A stretch of 64,000 nucleotides of DNA from Virgibacillus indicus (GCF_002266285.1 NZ_NPMS01000003.1:248001-312000), one strand, 5' to 3'; positions 26,275 through 35,149 are shown, counted from the stretch's first letter. Translations and numbers: made by a program. Notes: generated by a model from the letters alone, not told the origin.

Positions 26275-26535
26275 ATGAAATACGATGATAAAGTAAAAAA
26301 CCGGATGAAACGGGTAGAAGGACAAATAAGAGGCGTACTGAAAATGATGGAAGAAGAAAAGGATTGTAAAGATGTTGTGACACAGTTATCTGCAGTTAAA
26401 ACTGCTTTAGATCGTACTTCTGCATTAATTGTTAGTAAGAACCTGGAAGAGTGTATTCGCGAGGAACAGGCAAATGGCGAAAGTGCGGAAGCTGTTATTA
26501 ATGAAGCTGTGAATTTACTTGTCAGAAGTAGATAA
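26275..26535 (+). CDS. cstR: Persulfide-sensing repressor CstR
   Basis: An 86-residue CsoR-like helical repressor with the sensing pair C31 (KDCKDVV) and C60 (LEECIR), and no ligand His: the CstR signature. In Staphylococcus aureus the same two positions form di-, tri- or tetrasulfide bridges on exposure to reactive sulfur, releasing DNA. KRVEGQIRGV is the family motif. It has its own promoter and terminator and heads a sulfur-detoxification cluster. It is a paralogue of CsoR 4 kb upstream, with a different sensing chemistry. Confidence 0.9.
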   Translation: MKYDDKVKNRMKRVEGQIRGVLKMMEEEKDCKDVVTQLSAVKTALDRTSALIVSKNLEECIREEQANGESAEAVINEAVNLLVRSR

Positions 26536-26563
26536 ATTTCTGGATGGAAACCAGAAATTTTTT
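26534..26563 (+). terminator. Terminator after cstR
   Basis: Ten-base arms AAATTTCTGG and CCAGAAATTT with a 7-base loop and a short T-run; it overlaps the last bases of cstR and comes right before a second CstR-controlled promoter. Confidence 0.7.
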
Positions 26564-26567
26564 AGGC

Positions 26568-26596
26568 TTGACATAATACCGCATGGGGTATATAGT
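26568..26596 (+). promoter_or_regulatory. CstR-controlled promoter of the rhodanese/TusA/DsrE operon
   Basis: A near-consensus promoter, TTGACA then TATAGT 17 bases later, carries ATACCGCATGGGGTAT (26576-26591) in its spacer. Placement is the same as at the cstR promoter. Confidence 0.8.
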
Positions 26597-26683
26597 ATTG
26601 GATGTAAAATGATTCTATATTTTTTTAAATACTTATATACCCATACAGGTAATGGTATATGGAATGAAAGGAGAGATAATTTA

Positions 26684-26980
26684 ATGAAAGAAATCACTGC
26701 AAAGGAATTGGAACGAAAAATTAGGAACGGAGAAAACGTAAATATTATTGACGTTCGTGAAGATGAAGAAGTAGTATTAGGCAAAATTCCCTCTGCCCGG
26801 CATATCCCACTGGGCCAAATACTTGTAAAACATACCGCACTAGATAAAGGAAAACATTATTATATAGTTTGCCGTTCGTGGGGAAGAAGCGGCAATGCTT
26901 GTACTTTCCTTGAAGGTTATGGCTATGATGTAACTAATTTAGCTGGCGGAATGCTGAGCTGGGAAGGCGAAATGAAGTAA
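26684..26980 (+). CDS. Single-domain rhodanese (sulfurtransferase)
   Basis: A 98-residue rhodanese starting MKEITAKELERK; ATG 26684 follows GAAAGGAGAG, and longer in-frame readings run through the promoter. The active loop is IVCRSWGRSGNAC, with the sulfur-carrying Cys followed by the CRxxxRS pattern; a second Cys lies six residues after the loop. It moves sulfane sulfur between thiols and persulfides. It is the first gene of the operon with TusA-rhodanese, DsrE and TusA. Confidence 0.85.
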   Translation: MKEITAKELERKIRNGENVNIIDVREDEEVVLGKIPSARHIPLGQILVKHTALDKGKHYYIVCRSWGRSGNACTFLEGYGYDVTNLAGGMLSWEGEMK

Positions 26981-26992
26981 AGGAGGACAACG

Positions 26993-27565
26993 ATGAATAT
27001 AACTGCAAATGAAGTACTCGATGCAAAAGGTCTGGCATGCCCAATGCCAATTATACGGACGAAAAAAGCTATCACAAACCTTGAACCAGGGAAAGTATTG
27101 GAAGTGAAAGCAACCGATAAAGGATCAACTGCAGATATTAAAGCGTGGGCTGAAGGAACCGGTCACCAGTATTTAGGAACAATAGTAGAAGACGGCGTAT
27201 TGAAACATTACATTCGTCGCGCAAGTGATCACGAAATAAAAGCAGAAAAGAAATTTGAACATGTCATTGATTTGGAAGAACTGCAACAAAAGATTGAAGC
27301 CAATGAAAATGTTACTGTCTTGGATGTGCGTGAACCAGCTGAGTATGCATTTGGCCATATTGCCGATGCAATAAATATACCCCTCGGGGAACTGGATGAC
27401 AGAATCGATGAAATAAAAAGTGATAAAGAACTTTTCATCATTTGCCGCACAGGGAGCCGCAGCGATTTGGCTGCCCAAAAGCTGACAGAAAAGGGCATGG
27501 AAAATGTGAAAAATGTTGTTCCAGGCATGTCACAATGGAATGGCCCGGTGGAAAAAAATAACTAA
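26993..27565 (+). CDS. TusA-rhodanese fusion, CstA-like
   Basis: 190 residues. The N-terminal TusA domain (about 5-75) has [12 protein letters not shown] with the sulfur-carrying Cys. The C-terminal rhodanese (about 90-185) has VLDVREPAEYAFGHI and the active loop IICRTGSRS. Fused TusA and rhodanese domains occur in CstA of S. aureus, which relays persulfide sulfur between carriers. Here the order is TusA then rhodanese. It follows the single rhodanese by 12 bases. Confidence 0.85.
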   Translation: MNITANEVLDAKGLACPMPIIRTKKAITNLEPGKVLEVKATDKGSTADIKAWAEGTGHQYLGTIVEDGVLKHYIRRASDHEIKAEKKFEHVIDLEELQQKIEANENVTVLDVREPAEYAFGHIADAINIPLGELDDRIDEIKSDKELFIICRTGSRSDLAAQKLTEKGMENVKNVVPGMSQWNGPVEKNN

Positions 27566-27587
27566 AAAAAATCAGGAGGAATTTATC

Positions 27588-27986
27588 ATGGCTAACTCAA
27601 AAGTAGCAATTATCGCATCAAACGGAGGATTATTCGACGCATATAAAGTATTCAATATCGCATCGGCTGCAGCAGCATCTGATGCAGAAGTAGGTATTTT
27701 CTTCACATTCGAAGGATTAAACCTAATTCATAAGGAAGCACACAAAAACCTGCCACTACCAGAAGGAAGGGAACATTTTGCAGAAGGATTCAAACAAGCA
27801 AATGTACCCTCGATCGAAGAATTGGTACAGGTTGCACAGGAAATGGATGTTAAATTGATTGGTTGTCAAATGACAATGGACGTTATGAACCTGGATAAAG
27901 ATCAATTTATTGACGGAATTGAAGTTGGCGGAGCTGCAACATTTATTGAATTTGCTAAAGATGCAAATATCACACTGACATTCTAA
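27588..27986 (+). CDS. DsrE/DsrF/DrsH-like sulfur carrier
   Basis: A 132-residue alpha/beta protein with KVAIIASNGGLFDAYKVF at the N-terminus, TFEGLNL in the middle and LIGCQMTMDVM with the conserved sulfur-binding Cys near residue 91. This is the DsrE2-like group that trades persulfide sulfur with TusA and rhodanese. ATG 27588 follows CAGGAGG; longer readings run into the previous gene. Confidence 0.85.
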   Translation: MANSKVAIIASNGGLFDAYKVFNIASAAAASDAEVGIFFTFEGLNLIHKEAHKNLPLPEGREHFAEGFKQANVPSIEELVQVAQEMDVKLIGCQMTMDVMNLDKDQFIDGIEVGGAATFIEFAKDANITLTF

Positions 27987-28017
27987 CACGGATGAAAAAA
28001 AACGAGGAGGATAAATC

Positions 28018-28245
28018 ATGGAATCTGTTAAAGTCTTGGATGCAAAGGGATTGGCATGCCCGATGCCGATCGTAAAAACGAAAAAAGCAATGGATCAAAT
28101 CAACAGCAACGAGATTCTCGAAGTCCATGCAACAGATAAGGGTGCTGAAAATGACTTGGCAGCATGGGTGAAATCTGGTGGACATGAAATTGTAAAAAGC
28201 ACCGAAGAAGACGAGGTACTGAAGTTTTGGATTAAAAAAGGTTAA
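28018..28245 (+). CDS. TusA-family sulfur carrier
   Basis: A 75-residue TusA protein with [19 protein letters not shown], where Cys of the CPxP motif carries the persulfide. It is close in sequence to the TusA half of the fusion protein 1 kb upstream, suggesting duplication. Good AACGAGGAGG site; a terminator follows, closing the operon. Confidence 0.9.
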   Translation: MESVKVLDAKGLACPMPIVKTKKAMDQINSNEILEVHATDKGAENDLAAWVKSGGHEIVKSTEEDEVLKFWIKKG

Positions 28246-28266
28246 TACCTAGTGATAATAGTATAA

Positions 28267-28296
28267 AAGAGGACCCAAATTATTGGGTCCCCTCTT
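28267..28296 (+). terminator. Terminator after tusA
   Basis: AAGAGGACCCAA paired with TTGGGTCCCCTCTT (one bulge) over a 3-base loop. The next gene begins 21 bases later without an obvious promoter, so partial read-through is likely. Confidence 0.7.
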
Positions 28297-28316
28297 ATTC
28301 GAAGGGAATTAAGAGA

Positions 28317-29099
28317 ATGGAATATAGTGTTTTATTTATCATAACAATATTTCTTATCGGTTTTGTTGGTTCCTTCATTTCTGGAATGGTTGGGATTGGT
28401 GGATCAATCATCAAGTATCCGATGTTATTATATATCCCTGCAATGCTTGGTCTATCCGCATTTACGGCTCATGAAGTTTCAGGTATCAGTGCCATTCAAG
28501 TATTGTTTGCGACTATCGGTGGTGTATGGGCTTATCGGAAAAGTGGCTATTTAAACAAAACTTTAATCATTTATATGGGTGCTGCCATTATGATAGGTAG
28601 TTTTATTGGAGGATTCGGTTCTCAATCCATGTCTGAAGCTGGAATTAATCTTGTTTATGGTATCCTGGCAACAATTGCTGCCGTGATGATGTTTATCCCA
28701 AAAAAGGGCATTGATAACATACCTTTGGAACAGGTTACCTTTAATAAATGGATTGCTGCTTTCTTTGCCTTCATTGTTGGGATTGGAGCAGGAATCGTTG
28801 GGGCTGCAGGAGCATTCGTTTTAGTGCCGATTATGCTCGTTGTATTAAAGATACCAACAAGAATGACGATTGCCACATCACTTGCTATAACATTTATCTC
28901 TTCAATTGGTTCGACCGCAGGAAAGCTTATGACTGGTCAAGTATTGTTTATACCAGCGGTCATTATGATTATCGCAAGTCTAGTTGCTTCGCCACTTGGT
29001 GCGAAATACGGTCAAAAAGTAAATACAAAAATATTGCAAGGTATCCTTGCTGTTCTGATATTGGGAACAGCTATTAAAATATGGTTGGACTTTTTCTGA
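28317..29099 (+). CDS. TauE/SafE-family sulfur-anion transporter
   Basis: A 260-residue membrane protein with eight predicted helices and the twin Gly-rich motifs of the family ([16 protein letters not shown] near 24-40, [17 protein letters not shown] near 155-172). Family members carry sulfite, thiosulfate or other sulfur anions. In cst operons TauE removes sulfite formed by persulfide dioxygenase, the most likely role here. Confidence 0.85.
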   Translation: MEYSVLFIITIFLIGFVGSFISGMVGIGGSIIKYPMLLYIPAMLGLSAFTAHEVSGISAIQVLFATIGGVWAYRKSGYLNKTLIIYMGAAIMIGSFIGGFGSQSMSEAGINLVYGILATIAAVMMFIPKKGIDNIPLEQVTFNKWIAAFFAFIVGIGAGIVGAAGAFVLVPIMLVVLKIPTRMTIATSLAITFISSIGSTAGKLMTGQVLFIPAVIMIIASLVASPLGAKYGQKVNTKILQGILAVLILGTAIKIWLDFF

Positions 29100-29130
29100 C
29101 CGATCATTTGGGAGAATAGGAGTTTGATTG

Positions 29131-29490
29131 ATGGAAATTTTACAATGGATTATCGTGATCATTGCTGCAGGCTTTGTAATAAAGCTCTTCCTGCCGGCGA
29201 AAGGAATTTCGAATATAACTACAAAAGAAGCAAAAGATAAGTTTAAGGAAAAGGATGTTCAATTTATAGATGTAAGAACACCTGGTGAATATAAGGCAAA
29301 TCATCAGAAAAAGTTTAAAAACATCCCATTATCCAACTTAGCAAGTCGTACCAGCGAATTGGATAAAAATACAGAAGTGGTCGTTATTTGCCAAAGTGGT
29401 ATGCGTAGTGCAAAGGCTGCTAAAATTCTTAAGAACCAAGGATTTGAAAAAGTAACAAATGTTAAAGGCGGCATGAGTGCGTGGGTATAA
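29131..29490 (+). CDS. Membrane-anchored rhodanese
   Basis: 119 residues: an N-terminal membrane helix (about 4-22) and a rhodanese domain with FIDVRTPGEYKANH and active loop VICQSGMRS. The short CxxGxxS loop fits sulfurtransferases and not phosphatases. It should sit at the inner membrane face beside the TauE transporter. ATG 29131 has AGGAG 6 bases upstream. Confidence 0.85.
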   Translation: MEILQWIIVIIAAGFVIKLFLPAKGISNITTKEAKDKFKEKDVQFIDVRTPGEYKANHQKKFKNIPLSNLASRTSELDKNTEVVVICQSGMRSAKAAKILKNQGFEKVTNVKGGMSAWV

Positions 29491-29505
29491 GAAAGGGGAT
29501 TATGG

Positions 29506-29807
29506 ATGGCAAAACAAATAAATTCAGAAACAGTTGATAAGCGACTTCAAAATGGGGAAGATGTTTTAATTCTTGATGTGCGGGAAAAAAATGAAGTAAA
29601 AGAAGGGAAAATCCAGAAGCTAAACATATTCCACTCGGTCAGATCGCTTTACGTAAAGAAGAATTAAATAAAAATGAAACCTATGTTATTGTGTGCAAGT
29701 CCGGCAATCGCAGTAAGGCTGCCTGCGGTGTATTGGAAACACTGGGATATAAGGTAGAAGATATGGTTGGTGGAATGAACTACTGGAATGGTGTGTTGGA
29801 TAAATAA
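29506..29807 (+). pseudogene. Rhodanese gene with a one-base deletion
   Basis: ATG 29506 opens MAKQINSETVDKRLQNGEDV and continues to DVREKNEVKEGKIQ, where the frame slips. One added C near 29615 restores PEAKHIPLGQIALRKEE, the active loop IVCKSGNRSKAAC and the end GGMNYWNGVLDK with a stop at 29805. Everything else is intact, so the lesion is recent or a sequencing error. It would be a third stand-alone rhodanese in the cluster. Confidence 0.75.
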
Positions 29808-29854
29808 TTTTATTAGTAAATGTAACTCTATATTAGAAAGGAAGTTTTGAGCCT

Positions 29855-30244
29855 ATGTTCCATTATACAGCAGAAACGGAAAAATCAATGGATGAAGCAA
29901 TACAATCACTTGAGGAAAGCTTAAAGGAAGAAAAATTTGGGGTACTTTGGCAATTTGATATTAAAGAAACATTGCAGAAAAAAGGTTTTGATTTTGAACA
30001 GCCATATAAAGTTCTGGAAGTTTGCAATCCAAAAGAAGCAAATAACGTATTAACTGAAAATCAACTCGTAGGCTATTTCCTACCATGTAAGATTGTTGTG
30101 TACCAGGATTTAGAAACCAAAAAGACCAAAATTGGAATGCCAAAACCAACAGCTTTAATCGAAATGGTAAATGACGAATTAATAAAAGGCTTTGCAACTG
30201 ATATAGAAAATAGACTGATTGCATGTATTAATAATAGTATATAA
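29855..30244 (+). CDS. DUF302-domain protein
   Basis: A 129-residue cytosolic protein with the DUF302 pattern: EKSMDEAIQSLEESLKEEKFG, then KVLEVCNPKEAN, then a GYFLPCKIVVYQD strand. Two conserved cysteines (VCNP, LPCK) are typical of the family. The function is unknown; DUF302 genes are often next to rhodanese and sulfur-oxidation genes, as here. Ribosome site AAAGGAAG. Confidence 0.8.
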   Translation: MFHYTAETEKSMDEAIQSLEESLKEEKFGVLWQFDIKETLQKKGFDFEQPYKVLEVCNPKEANNVLTENQLVGYFLPCKIVVYQDLETKKTKIGMPKPTALIEMVNDELIKGFATDIENRLIACINNSI

Positions 30245-30320
30245 CTTTTTTGAGAGTTACCGGGGAAATAAAGAGATGGAGTGAATTTTTTGTTTTCTCA
30301 ACTTTGGAAGTGAATATTTT

Positions 30321-30359
30321 TTTACAATAAAAAATACCCACTAGGGTATAATATATAAT
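30321..30359 (+). promoter_or_regulatory. CstR operator/promoter before the persulfide dioxygenase
   Basis: ATACCCACTAGGGTAT (30334-30349) is a perfect ATACCC-N4-GGGTAT palindrome, the cleanest of the three CstR sites here. It overlaps a plausible -10 (TATAAT at 30347 or 30354), with TTTACA upstream as a loose -35. Confidence 0.8.
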
Positions 30360-30430
30360 GAGTATACCACAATGATAGGGATACGAAGTCATCAAAAACA
30401 AAATCATTAAAAATATTGGAGGTATTTATC

Positions 30431-31558
30431 TTGTCCTTTGTAGCAATGGAATCAAAAGTATTAGCAAAGAAAATTTTTAGTAAAGAAGAGTTGTTTATTT
30501 TGGATGTTCGTAATGAACAGGAATTCGGGGATTGGAAAATCGAAGGGGAAAACATTAGACACTTAAACGTACCGTATTTTGAACTGCTGGATGGCGTTGA
30601 AGAAATTAAGGATCAAATCCCCGTTGGTAAAGAGATTTTAGTTGTTTGTGCTAAAGAAGGATCATCTGTTATGATATCGGAAATGCTTTCGGATGCTGGC
30701 TTTGAAGTTTCCTACCTCAAAGGCGGTATGAAAGCATGGAGTGAACATATGGAGCCAGTTAAAGTAGGTGATTTGAACAGCGGCGGGGAATTATATCAAT
30801 TTGTCCGTCTTGGTAAAGGTTGTTTGTCTTATATGGTTATTTCTAATGGAGAAGCAGCTGTTATCGATGCAACACGTATGACAGATATTTTTACAGATTT
30901 TGCAAATGAAAAAGGTGTCGTAATCAAGCATGCATTCGATACACACTTGCACGCTGACCATATTTCGGGTGGAAGAGAAATAGCTGAAAAAAATGGAGCA
31001 GCTTACTGGTTACCACCAAAAGATGCGGAAGAAGTAGTATTTGAATACAAAGCTTTACAAGAGGGGCAAGATGTTAGTATCGGAAATATAATGATTAACA
31101 TCCATGCCTTATATTCTCCAGGCCATACCATCGGTTCAACATCTCTCGTAATAGATGAGACATATTTAATGACTGGTGACATACTTTTCATTGACTCAAT
31201 TGGAAGGCCGGATCTTGCTGGCCTGGCACAGGATTGGGTAAGTGATTTGAGAGATACACTTTATAATCGTTATCGTGAACTTTCAGAAGAACTGATTGTA
31301 TTACCTGCCCACTTTATGATTACTGAAGAGTTAAATGATGATGGAAGTGTTGCTAAGAAACTTGGTACACTTTTCGCTGAAAACCACGGGTTGAATATTG
31401 AAAGTGACGAAGAGTTCCGTAAATTAGTTACTGAAAATCTGCCACCCCAACCGAATTCCTATCAGAAAATCCGTGAAACCAATATGGGGAAAATTACTCC
31501 GGAAGAAGAAAAACAAAGAGAAATGGAAATAGGACCAAACCGATGTGCTGTTAGATAA
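30431..31558 (+). CDS. Rhodanese-persulfide dioxygenase fusion (CstB-like)
   Basis: About 375 residues. The N-terminal rhodanese (about 5-110) has [14 protein letters not shown] and C73 in VVCAKEGSS. The C-terminal ETHE1-type metallo-beta-lactamase domain has [11 protein letters not shown] (H172, H174, D176, H177), SPGHTIGS and MTGDILFID, which hold the mono-iron centre of persulfide dioxygenases. It should oxidise persulfides to sulfite or, with the rhodanese, thiosulfate. In CstB the dioxygenase domain comes first; here the rhodanese does. TTG 30431 lies 8 bases after GGAGG. Confidence 0.88.
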   Translation: MSFVAMESKVLAKKIFSKEELFILDVRNEQEFGDWKIEGENIRHLNVPYFELLDGVEEIKDQIPVGKEILVVCAKEGSSVMISEMLSDAGFEVSYLKGGMKAWSEHMEPVKVGDLNSGGELYQFVRLGKGCLSYMVISNGEAAVIDATRMTDIFTDFANEKGVVIKHAFDTHLHADHISGGREIAEKNGAAYWLPPKDAEEVVFEYKALQEGQDVSIGNIMINIHALYSPGHTIGSTSLVIDETYLMTGDILFIDSIGRPDLAGLAQDWVSDLRDTLYNRYRELSEELIVLPAHFMITEELNDDGSVAKKLGTLFAENHGLNIESDEEFRKLVTENLPPQPNSYQKIRETNMGKITPEEEKQREMEIGPNRCAVR

Positions 31559-31726
31559 AAGCCAATTTATACTTGTAAACAGTGCTGTTCTGTTGTCTAT
31601 TTTAACTGGTGATATTGCTTTTTATTACTCACTTTAATTAGGACATTATTTGAACACTATATTTACCCAAGAACCCTTTTCAAGTGCAGTGAAGTAATCT
31701 ACCCCAAATTTAGACAACTTTGTTTT

Positions 31727-31760
31727 AACCCTGTCCTTATATAAGGACAGGGTTATGTTT
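31727..31760 (+). terminator. Terminator at the end of the sulfur cluster
   Basis: A perfect 14-base palindrome (AACCCTGTCCTTAT and its complement, no loop) followed by a T-rich stretch, 170 bases after the dioxygenase stop. Confidence 0.75.
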
Positions 31761-32336
31761 GTTTTGGTGCAAATTAATTTTATTATCACTATACAATTCT
31801 CACTGATTCTTGTTTTTTCGTGACCAACTTTTTGACCAACAAAGTTGTGAAATTAGATATTAACTTAAATAAAGTTTTTTCTTGGTATATACCCAAAACC
31901 CTTATTTAACAAGGTTTTTTAGAAGTTCATATAGATTAAGATAAGCCGAAAAAATATTTGCAAGATACAAATGTTTGGGGTGTGATATTAATTTATAATC
32001 TTGCACAAAAATTATTATAACAACTTTTATAGGGGATATCAAAAGGAAATTTATTGATAGGATAAGCTCTCCCTCTTAGTATCCAGTGAAAAGAACGGAT
32101 ATTCTCAATCTTGAACGGATATCCTATCAGAATACTGGAAAATTTCAACTACAGTCAAAAAGTGACCTTATCAATAAATGGGAATATTGTCTCTTGTGGA
32201 TCTTACTTTTCATCAGTAACTTTCAACTGCCAATTCATATGAAATCTTAGTTTCCAAACTAAAAAACAGGGAATATATTCACGTAGATAATTATTTAATT
32301 GTTCTTTTTTATATTGAAATTTTGGGGGCAGAATAT
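31761..32336. other. Gene-free region with integrase-tail-like remnant and paired repeats
   Basis: On the minus strand about 31780-31855 reads FVGQKVGHEKTRI, similar in style to the C-terminal tails of phage/ICE integrases, without any catalytic part. Further on, the direct repeat GAACGGATAT occurs at 32093-32102 and 32113-32122, exactly 20 bases apart, enclosed in a wider inverted repeat (TTTATTGATA at 32050-32059, TATCAATAAA at 32169-32178). No other gene is seen. Confidence 0.4.
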
Positions 32337-33509
32337 ATGAAATCTGTGGCTGTAGGCATTATATCTGCACCAAACTTACCTGCTGATATTGCTCAGGATC
32401 TTAAAAATGAACTTTCTGATTTTTTAGCTGATTCCATTGATAGGAATGTGTCCTGGAAGATTGAGACACTTGTGGATCCGCTTATTGGAGTCGCTGAGGA
32501 CACAAATGAAATTCTAGGTAAAGTGGAGAATATTAAAAGTGACCATAACTGGAATTATGCGATATGCCTGACAGATTTGCCGCTTTTTTTCGGAAAACAA
32601 CTGGCAGCAGCAGATGCCAGTATAAAAAATAGTACTGCACAAATCTCCATTCCCATATTTGGTTTTATGCCAATGCGCAGCAGAATTAAAAAAGCTATTA
32701 TAGGGATGATGAGGGAACTGTATTGCCGCTGCTCACCGAATGATTCATTTACAGCTGATCCTTTTCAAATGAAGAAAAGTTTTACAAAAAATAAATATCA
32801 TCCAAGCAATAAAAAAGAAAAATCCACTTTATTACTGACGAAGCGAGTAGATACACATGAAGAAAAGGGGCAGGTGGATGTCCGTTATATTATTAGGTCA
32901 CGTGTACTTGGCCGCCTTCGTGTGCTTTTGGGCATGACATTTGCAAATCAGCCATGGACTGCTTTGTTTTCGTTTAATAAGCTAACCACGCTCTCGTTTG
33001 CAACTGGTTCATATATTTCCATTTTCCCAACACCATGGAAATTGAGTATCGCATATACTCCGGACAGATTTATTGCCCTAACCGTTTTAGCAATTCTCGG
33101 AACTATTATCTGGGTGATTTTCTCACATGACCTGTGGGAAAAATCTACTGAAAAGGGAGAAGAGCGGTGGCGTAAATTATACAATGGGACAACATTTATT
33201 ACCCTTGGGATTATCGTAGTTATTAACTATTGCCTGCTGTTCATCATATTTTTAGTTGCAATTGCCATTTTTGTACCGCCAGAGCTATTCAAAGCATGGA
33301 CCGGGCTGGATGAGGAGCCTACACTGATATATTATTTCAGTCTGGTCTGGCTGATAACTTCACTCGGAACACTTGCTGGTGCTATTGGTACTGGTATTGA
33401 AAATAAAGAGAAAATCCGCGATATCACATACTCCTATCGACAAAAACAACGCTATAATGAAATCAAAAAAGAGGAAGAAGAGGCTGAACAGAAAAAGGAA
33501 AGTTATTAG
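32337..33509 (+). CDS. Membrane protein of unknown family, tandem copy 1
   Basis: About 390 residues. A soluble N-terminal domain (about 1-130) with VAVGIISAPNLPADIA, SWKIETLVDPL and AICLTDLPLFFGKQLAAAD is followed by a basic, variable linker, a short beta-like block (VDVRYIIRSRVLGRLRVLLGM) and four membrane helices in the C-terminal 200 residues, ending in a charged tail. ATG 32337 follows GGGGGCAG; an in-frame TTG at 32322 precedes that site. I do not recognise the function. It is a diverged paralogue of the next gene, with the same layout throughout. Confidence 0.75.
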   Translation: MKSVAVGIISAPNLPADIAQDLKNELSDFLADSIDRNVSWKIETLVDPLIGVAEDTNEILGKVENIKSDHNWNYAICLTDLPLFFGKQLAAADASIKNSTAQISIPIFGFMPMRSRIKKAIIGMMRELYCRCSPNDSFTADPFQMKKSFTKNKYHPSNKKEKSTLLLTKRVDTHEEKGQVDVRYIIRSRVLGRLRVLLGMTFANQPWTALFSFNKLTTLSFATGSYISIFPTPWKLSIAYTPDRFIALTVLAILGTIIWVIFSHDLWEKSTEKGEERWRKLYNGTTFITLGIIVVINYCLLFIIFLVAIAIFVPPELFKAWTGLDEEPTLIYYFSLVWLITSLGTLAGAIGTGIENKEKIRDITYSYRQKQRYNEIKKEEEEAEQKKESY

Positions 33510-33538
33510 TTCATTAAAAGGGAAAGGAGCCAGCAGGA

Positions 33539-34660
33539 ATGGGAAAAGAATTAACGGTCGGGCTCATTGCTGCACCAGAATTGCCCGCTGAGATTGTTGA
33601 AAAAGCTATGGATATGCTGCCGGATCTTTTTGCTGAGAAAATTGATAAAACAATCTCCTGGAAAATTGAAATGATCATTGACCCGCTTGCAGGCTCTGCA
33701 GAAGAAGTTGACGATATTCTGGATGAAGCTGGAGAAATAAGGAATGAAAAAGGATGGGATTTCGCCATATGCCTGACAGACCTGCCAATCTTCTATGGCA
33801 AAGAAGTTGTTGCAGCAGATACATGTCATAAAAATCACATCGCTCAGATTTCCATACCTGCATTTGGCTGGCTGCCTTTTCGAGGTGCTGTCAAAAATGC
33901 AATCCTGCATATATTGAAAGAGCTGGTTTCATATTCTGAAAATGACCTTGGCAATAATTTGGAAAAAACTAAGTATGTAAAACAGCCTAAACAACTTGAA
34001 AAAAATTTCCCTATAGTTAAAGTGAAACGAATCAGACCGGCAAGATACCCTAAGGATGTTGATTTTCGCTATCTGGTTATCCCGAGAATTAATGGAAAAA
34101 TAAGACTGTTAATTGGGATGACACAATCCAATCGGCCAATGAGTATCATGTCCTCCTTCAAAAAGGTTATTGCAATTGCCTTCACCACGGGTGCCTTTGG
34201 TCTTATTTTTACAACACTGTGGAATTTAAGCATCATTCTGAGCACTGCGAGGCTGAGCGGTTTAATGGTGGCTGCAATAAGTGTATTGATTATCTGGATC
34301 ATCGTTACTCATAATTTATGGGAAAGGCCATCTACAAGAAACGAAAAAAGATTGAGGCATTTATATAATTTGACTACATTTTTTACTTTGTCTTTTTCAG
34401 TAATAATGTATTATTTCATTCTGTTTATCCTATTTTTAATTGCAGCATTGGTTTTAATTCCTCCTGGAGTCTTTAAGGAGGCCGTTGATTTTGCTGAGGG
34501 ACCGGGGATCATTCAGTACTTGAGGCTTGCTTGGCTGACTGCTTCTATTTCCACAATCGCCGGAGCAATTGGTGCAGGAATGGAAAATGAAGAACTGGTG
34601 AGAGATATCACATATGGATATCGTCAAAAACGCAGGTATAAGGAGATTCAGAATCATTAA
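33539..34660 (+). CDS. Membrane protein of unknown family, tandem copy 2
   Basis: A 373-residue paralogue of the preceding gene. Shared blocks include VGLIAAPELPAEI, SWKIEMIIDPLAGSAEE, DFAICLTDLPIFYGKE, AQISIPAFGWLPFR, the RYLVIPRINGKIRLLIGM strand pair, DLWE/NLWE after the second helix and a final RDITYGYRQKRRYKEI. Four C-terminal membrane helices are predicted. It begins after AAAGGAGCC, 29 bases behind copy 1, so the two are probably co-transcribed and may form a hetero-oligomer. Function unknown. Confidence 0.75.
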   Translation: MGKELTVGLIAAPELPAEIVEKAMDMLPDLFAEKIDKTISWKIEMIIDPLAGSAEEVDDILDEAGEIRNEKGWDFAICLTDLPIFYGKEVVAADTCHKNHIAQISIPAFGWLPFRGAVKNAILHILKELVSYSENDLGNNLEKTKYVKQPKQLEKNFPIVKVKRIRPARYPKDVDFRYLVIPRINGKIRLLIGMTQSNRPMSIMSSFKKVIAIAFTTGAFGLIFTTLWNLSIILSTARLSGLMVAAISVLIIWIIVTHNLWERPSTRNEKRLRHLYNLTTFFTLSFSVIMYYFILFILFLIAALVLIPPGVFKEAVDFAEGPGIIQYLRLAWLTASISTIAGAIGAGMENEELVRDITYGYRQKRRYKEIQNH

Positions 34661-34864
34661 TAGCTTGAGTTTTTGACCTAAAAAACACTTTATTAAAAAA
34701 TAAATTCCGATTTACTTGCATTTTAATTCATAAAAGGTTAAAGTTAAAGAAGCAAAAGGAAATTGAAGTTTGAATAATACTTTACGATCTCTTTATCAAA
34801 GTGGTGTAAAAGTATTTGGATTCAATTATACTTTGCACGATATTTGTATAAGGAGGTCATTTTA

Positions 34865-35062
34865 ATGACTGGTAAAGTAAAATGGTTTAACGCAGAAAAA
34901 GGCTTCGGTTTCATCGAGCGTGAAGACGGAGACGATGTATTCGTACATTTCTCAGCTATCCAATCTGAAGGTTTCAAAACTCTTGAAGAAGGTCAAGACG
35001 TTGAATTTGAAATCGTAGAAGGTAACCGCGGACCACAAGCAGCTAACGTTGTTCGTCTATAA
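34865..35062 (+). CDS. Cold-shock protein (CspA/CspB family)
   Basis: A 65-residue OB-fold protein with both RNA-binding motifs, KGFGFIE and DVFVHFSAI. It binds single-stranded RNA and DNA as a chaperone. The ATG at 34865 has AAGGAGG in front. Typical length. A 180-base leader precedes it, as is usual for regulated csp genes, and a terminator follows. Confidence 0.95.
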   Translation: MTGKVKWFNAEKGFGFIEREDGDDVFVHFSAIQSEGFKTLEEGQDVEFEIVEGNRGPQAANVVRL

Positions 35063-35072
35063 TAGATGATTT

Positions 35073-35109
35073 AAAGGCTTATCTCATTTCTGGGATGAGC
35101 CTTTTTTTG
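35073..35109 (+). terminator. Terminator after the cold-shock gene
   Basis: AAAGGCTTATCTCA pairs with TGGGATGAGCCTTT (two G-T pairs) and is followed by seven T. Confidence 0.85.
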
Positions 35110-35149
35110 TTATAATTTATACATTGGATATGTGAATCGGAGGGGTAAC

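Noticed and set aside
26519..26683. Longer start for the first rhodanese gene
   Set aside because: The extra residues would cover the cstR terminator and the CstR-controlled promoter; ATG 26684 has a strong ribosome site.
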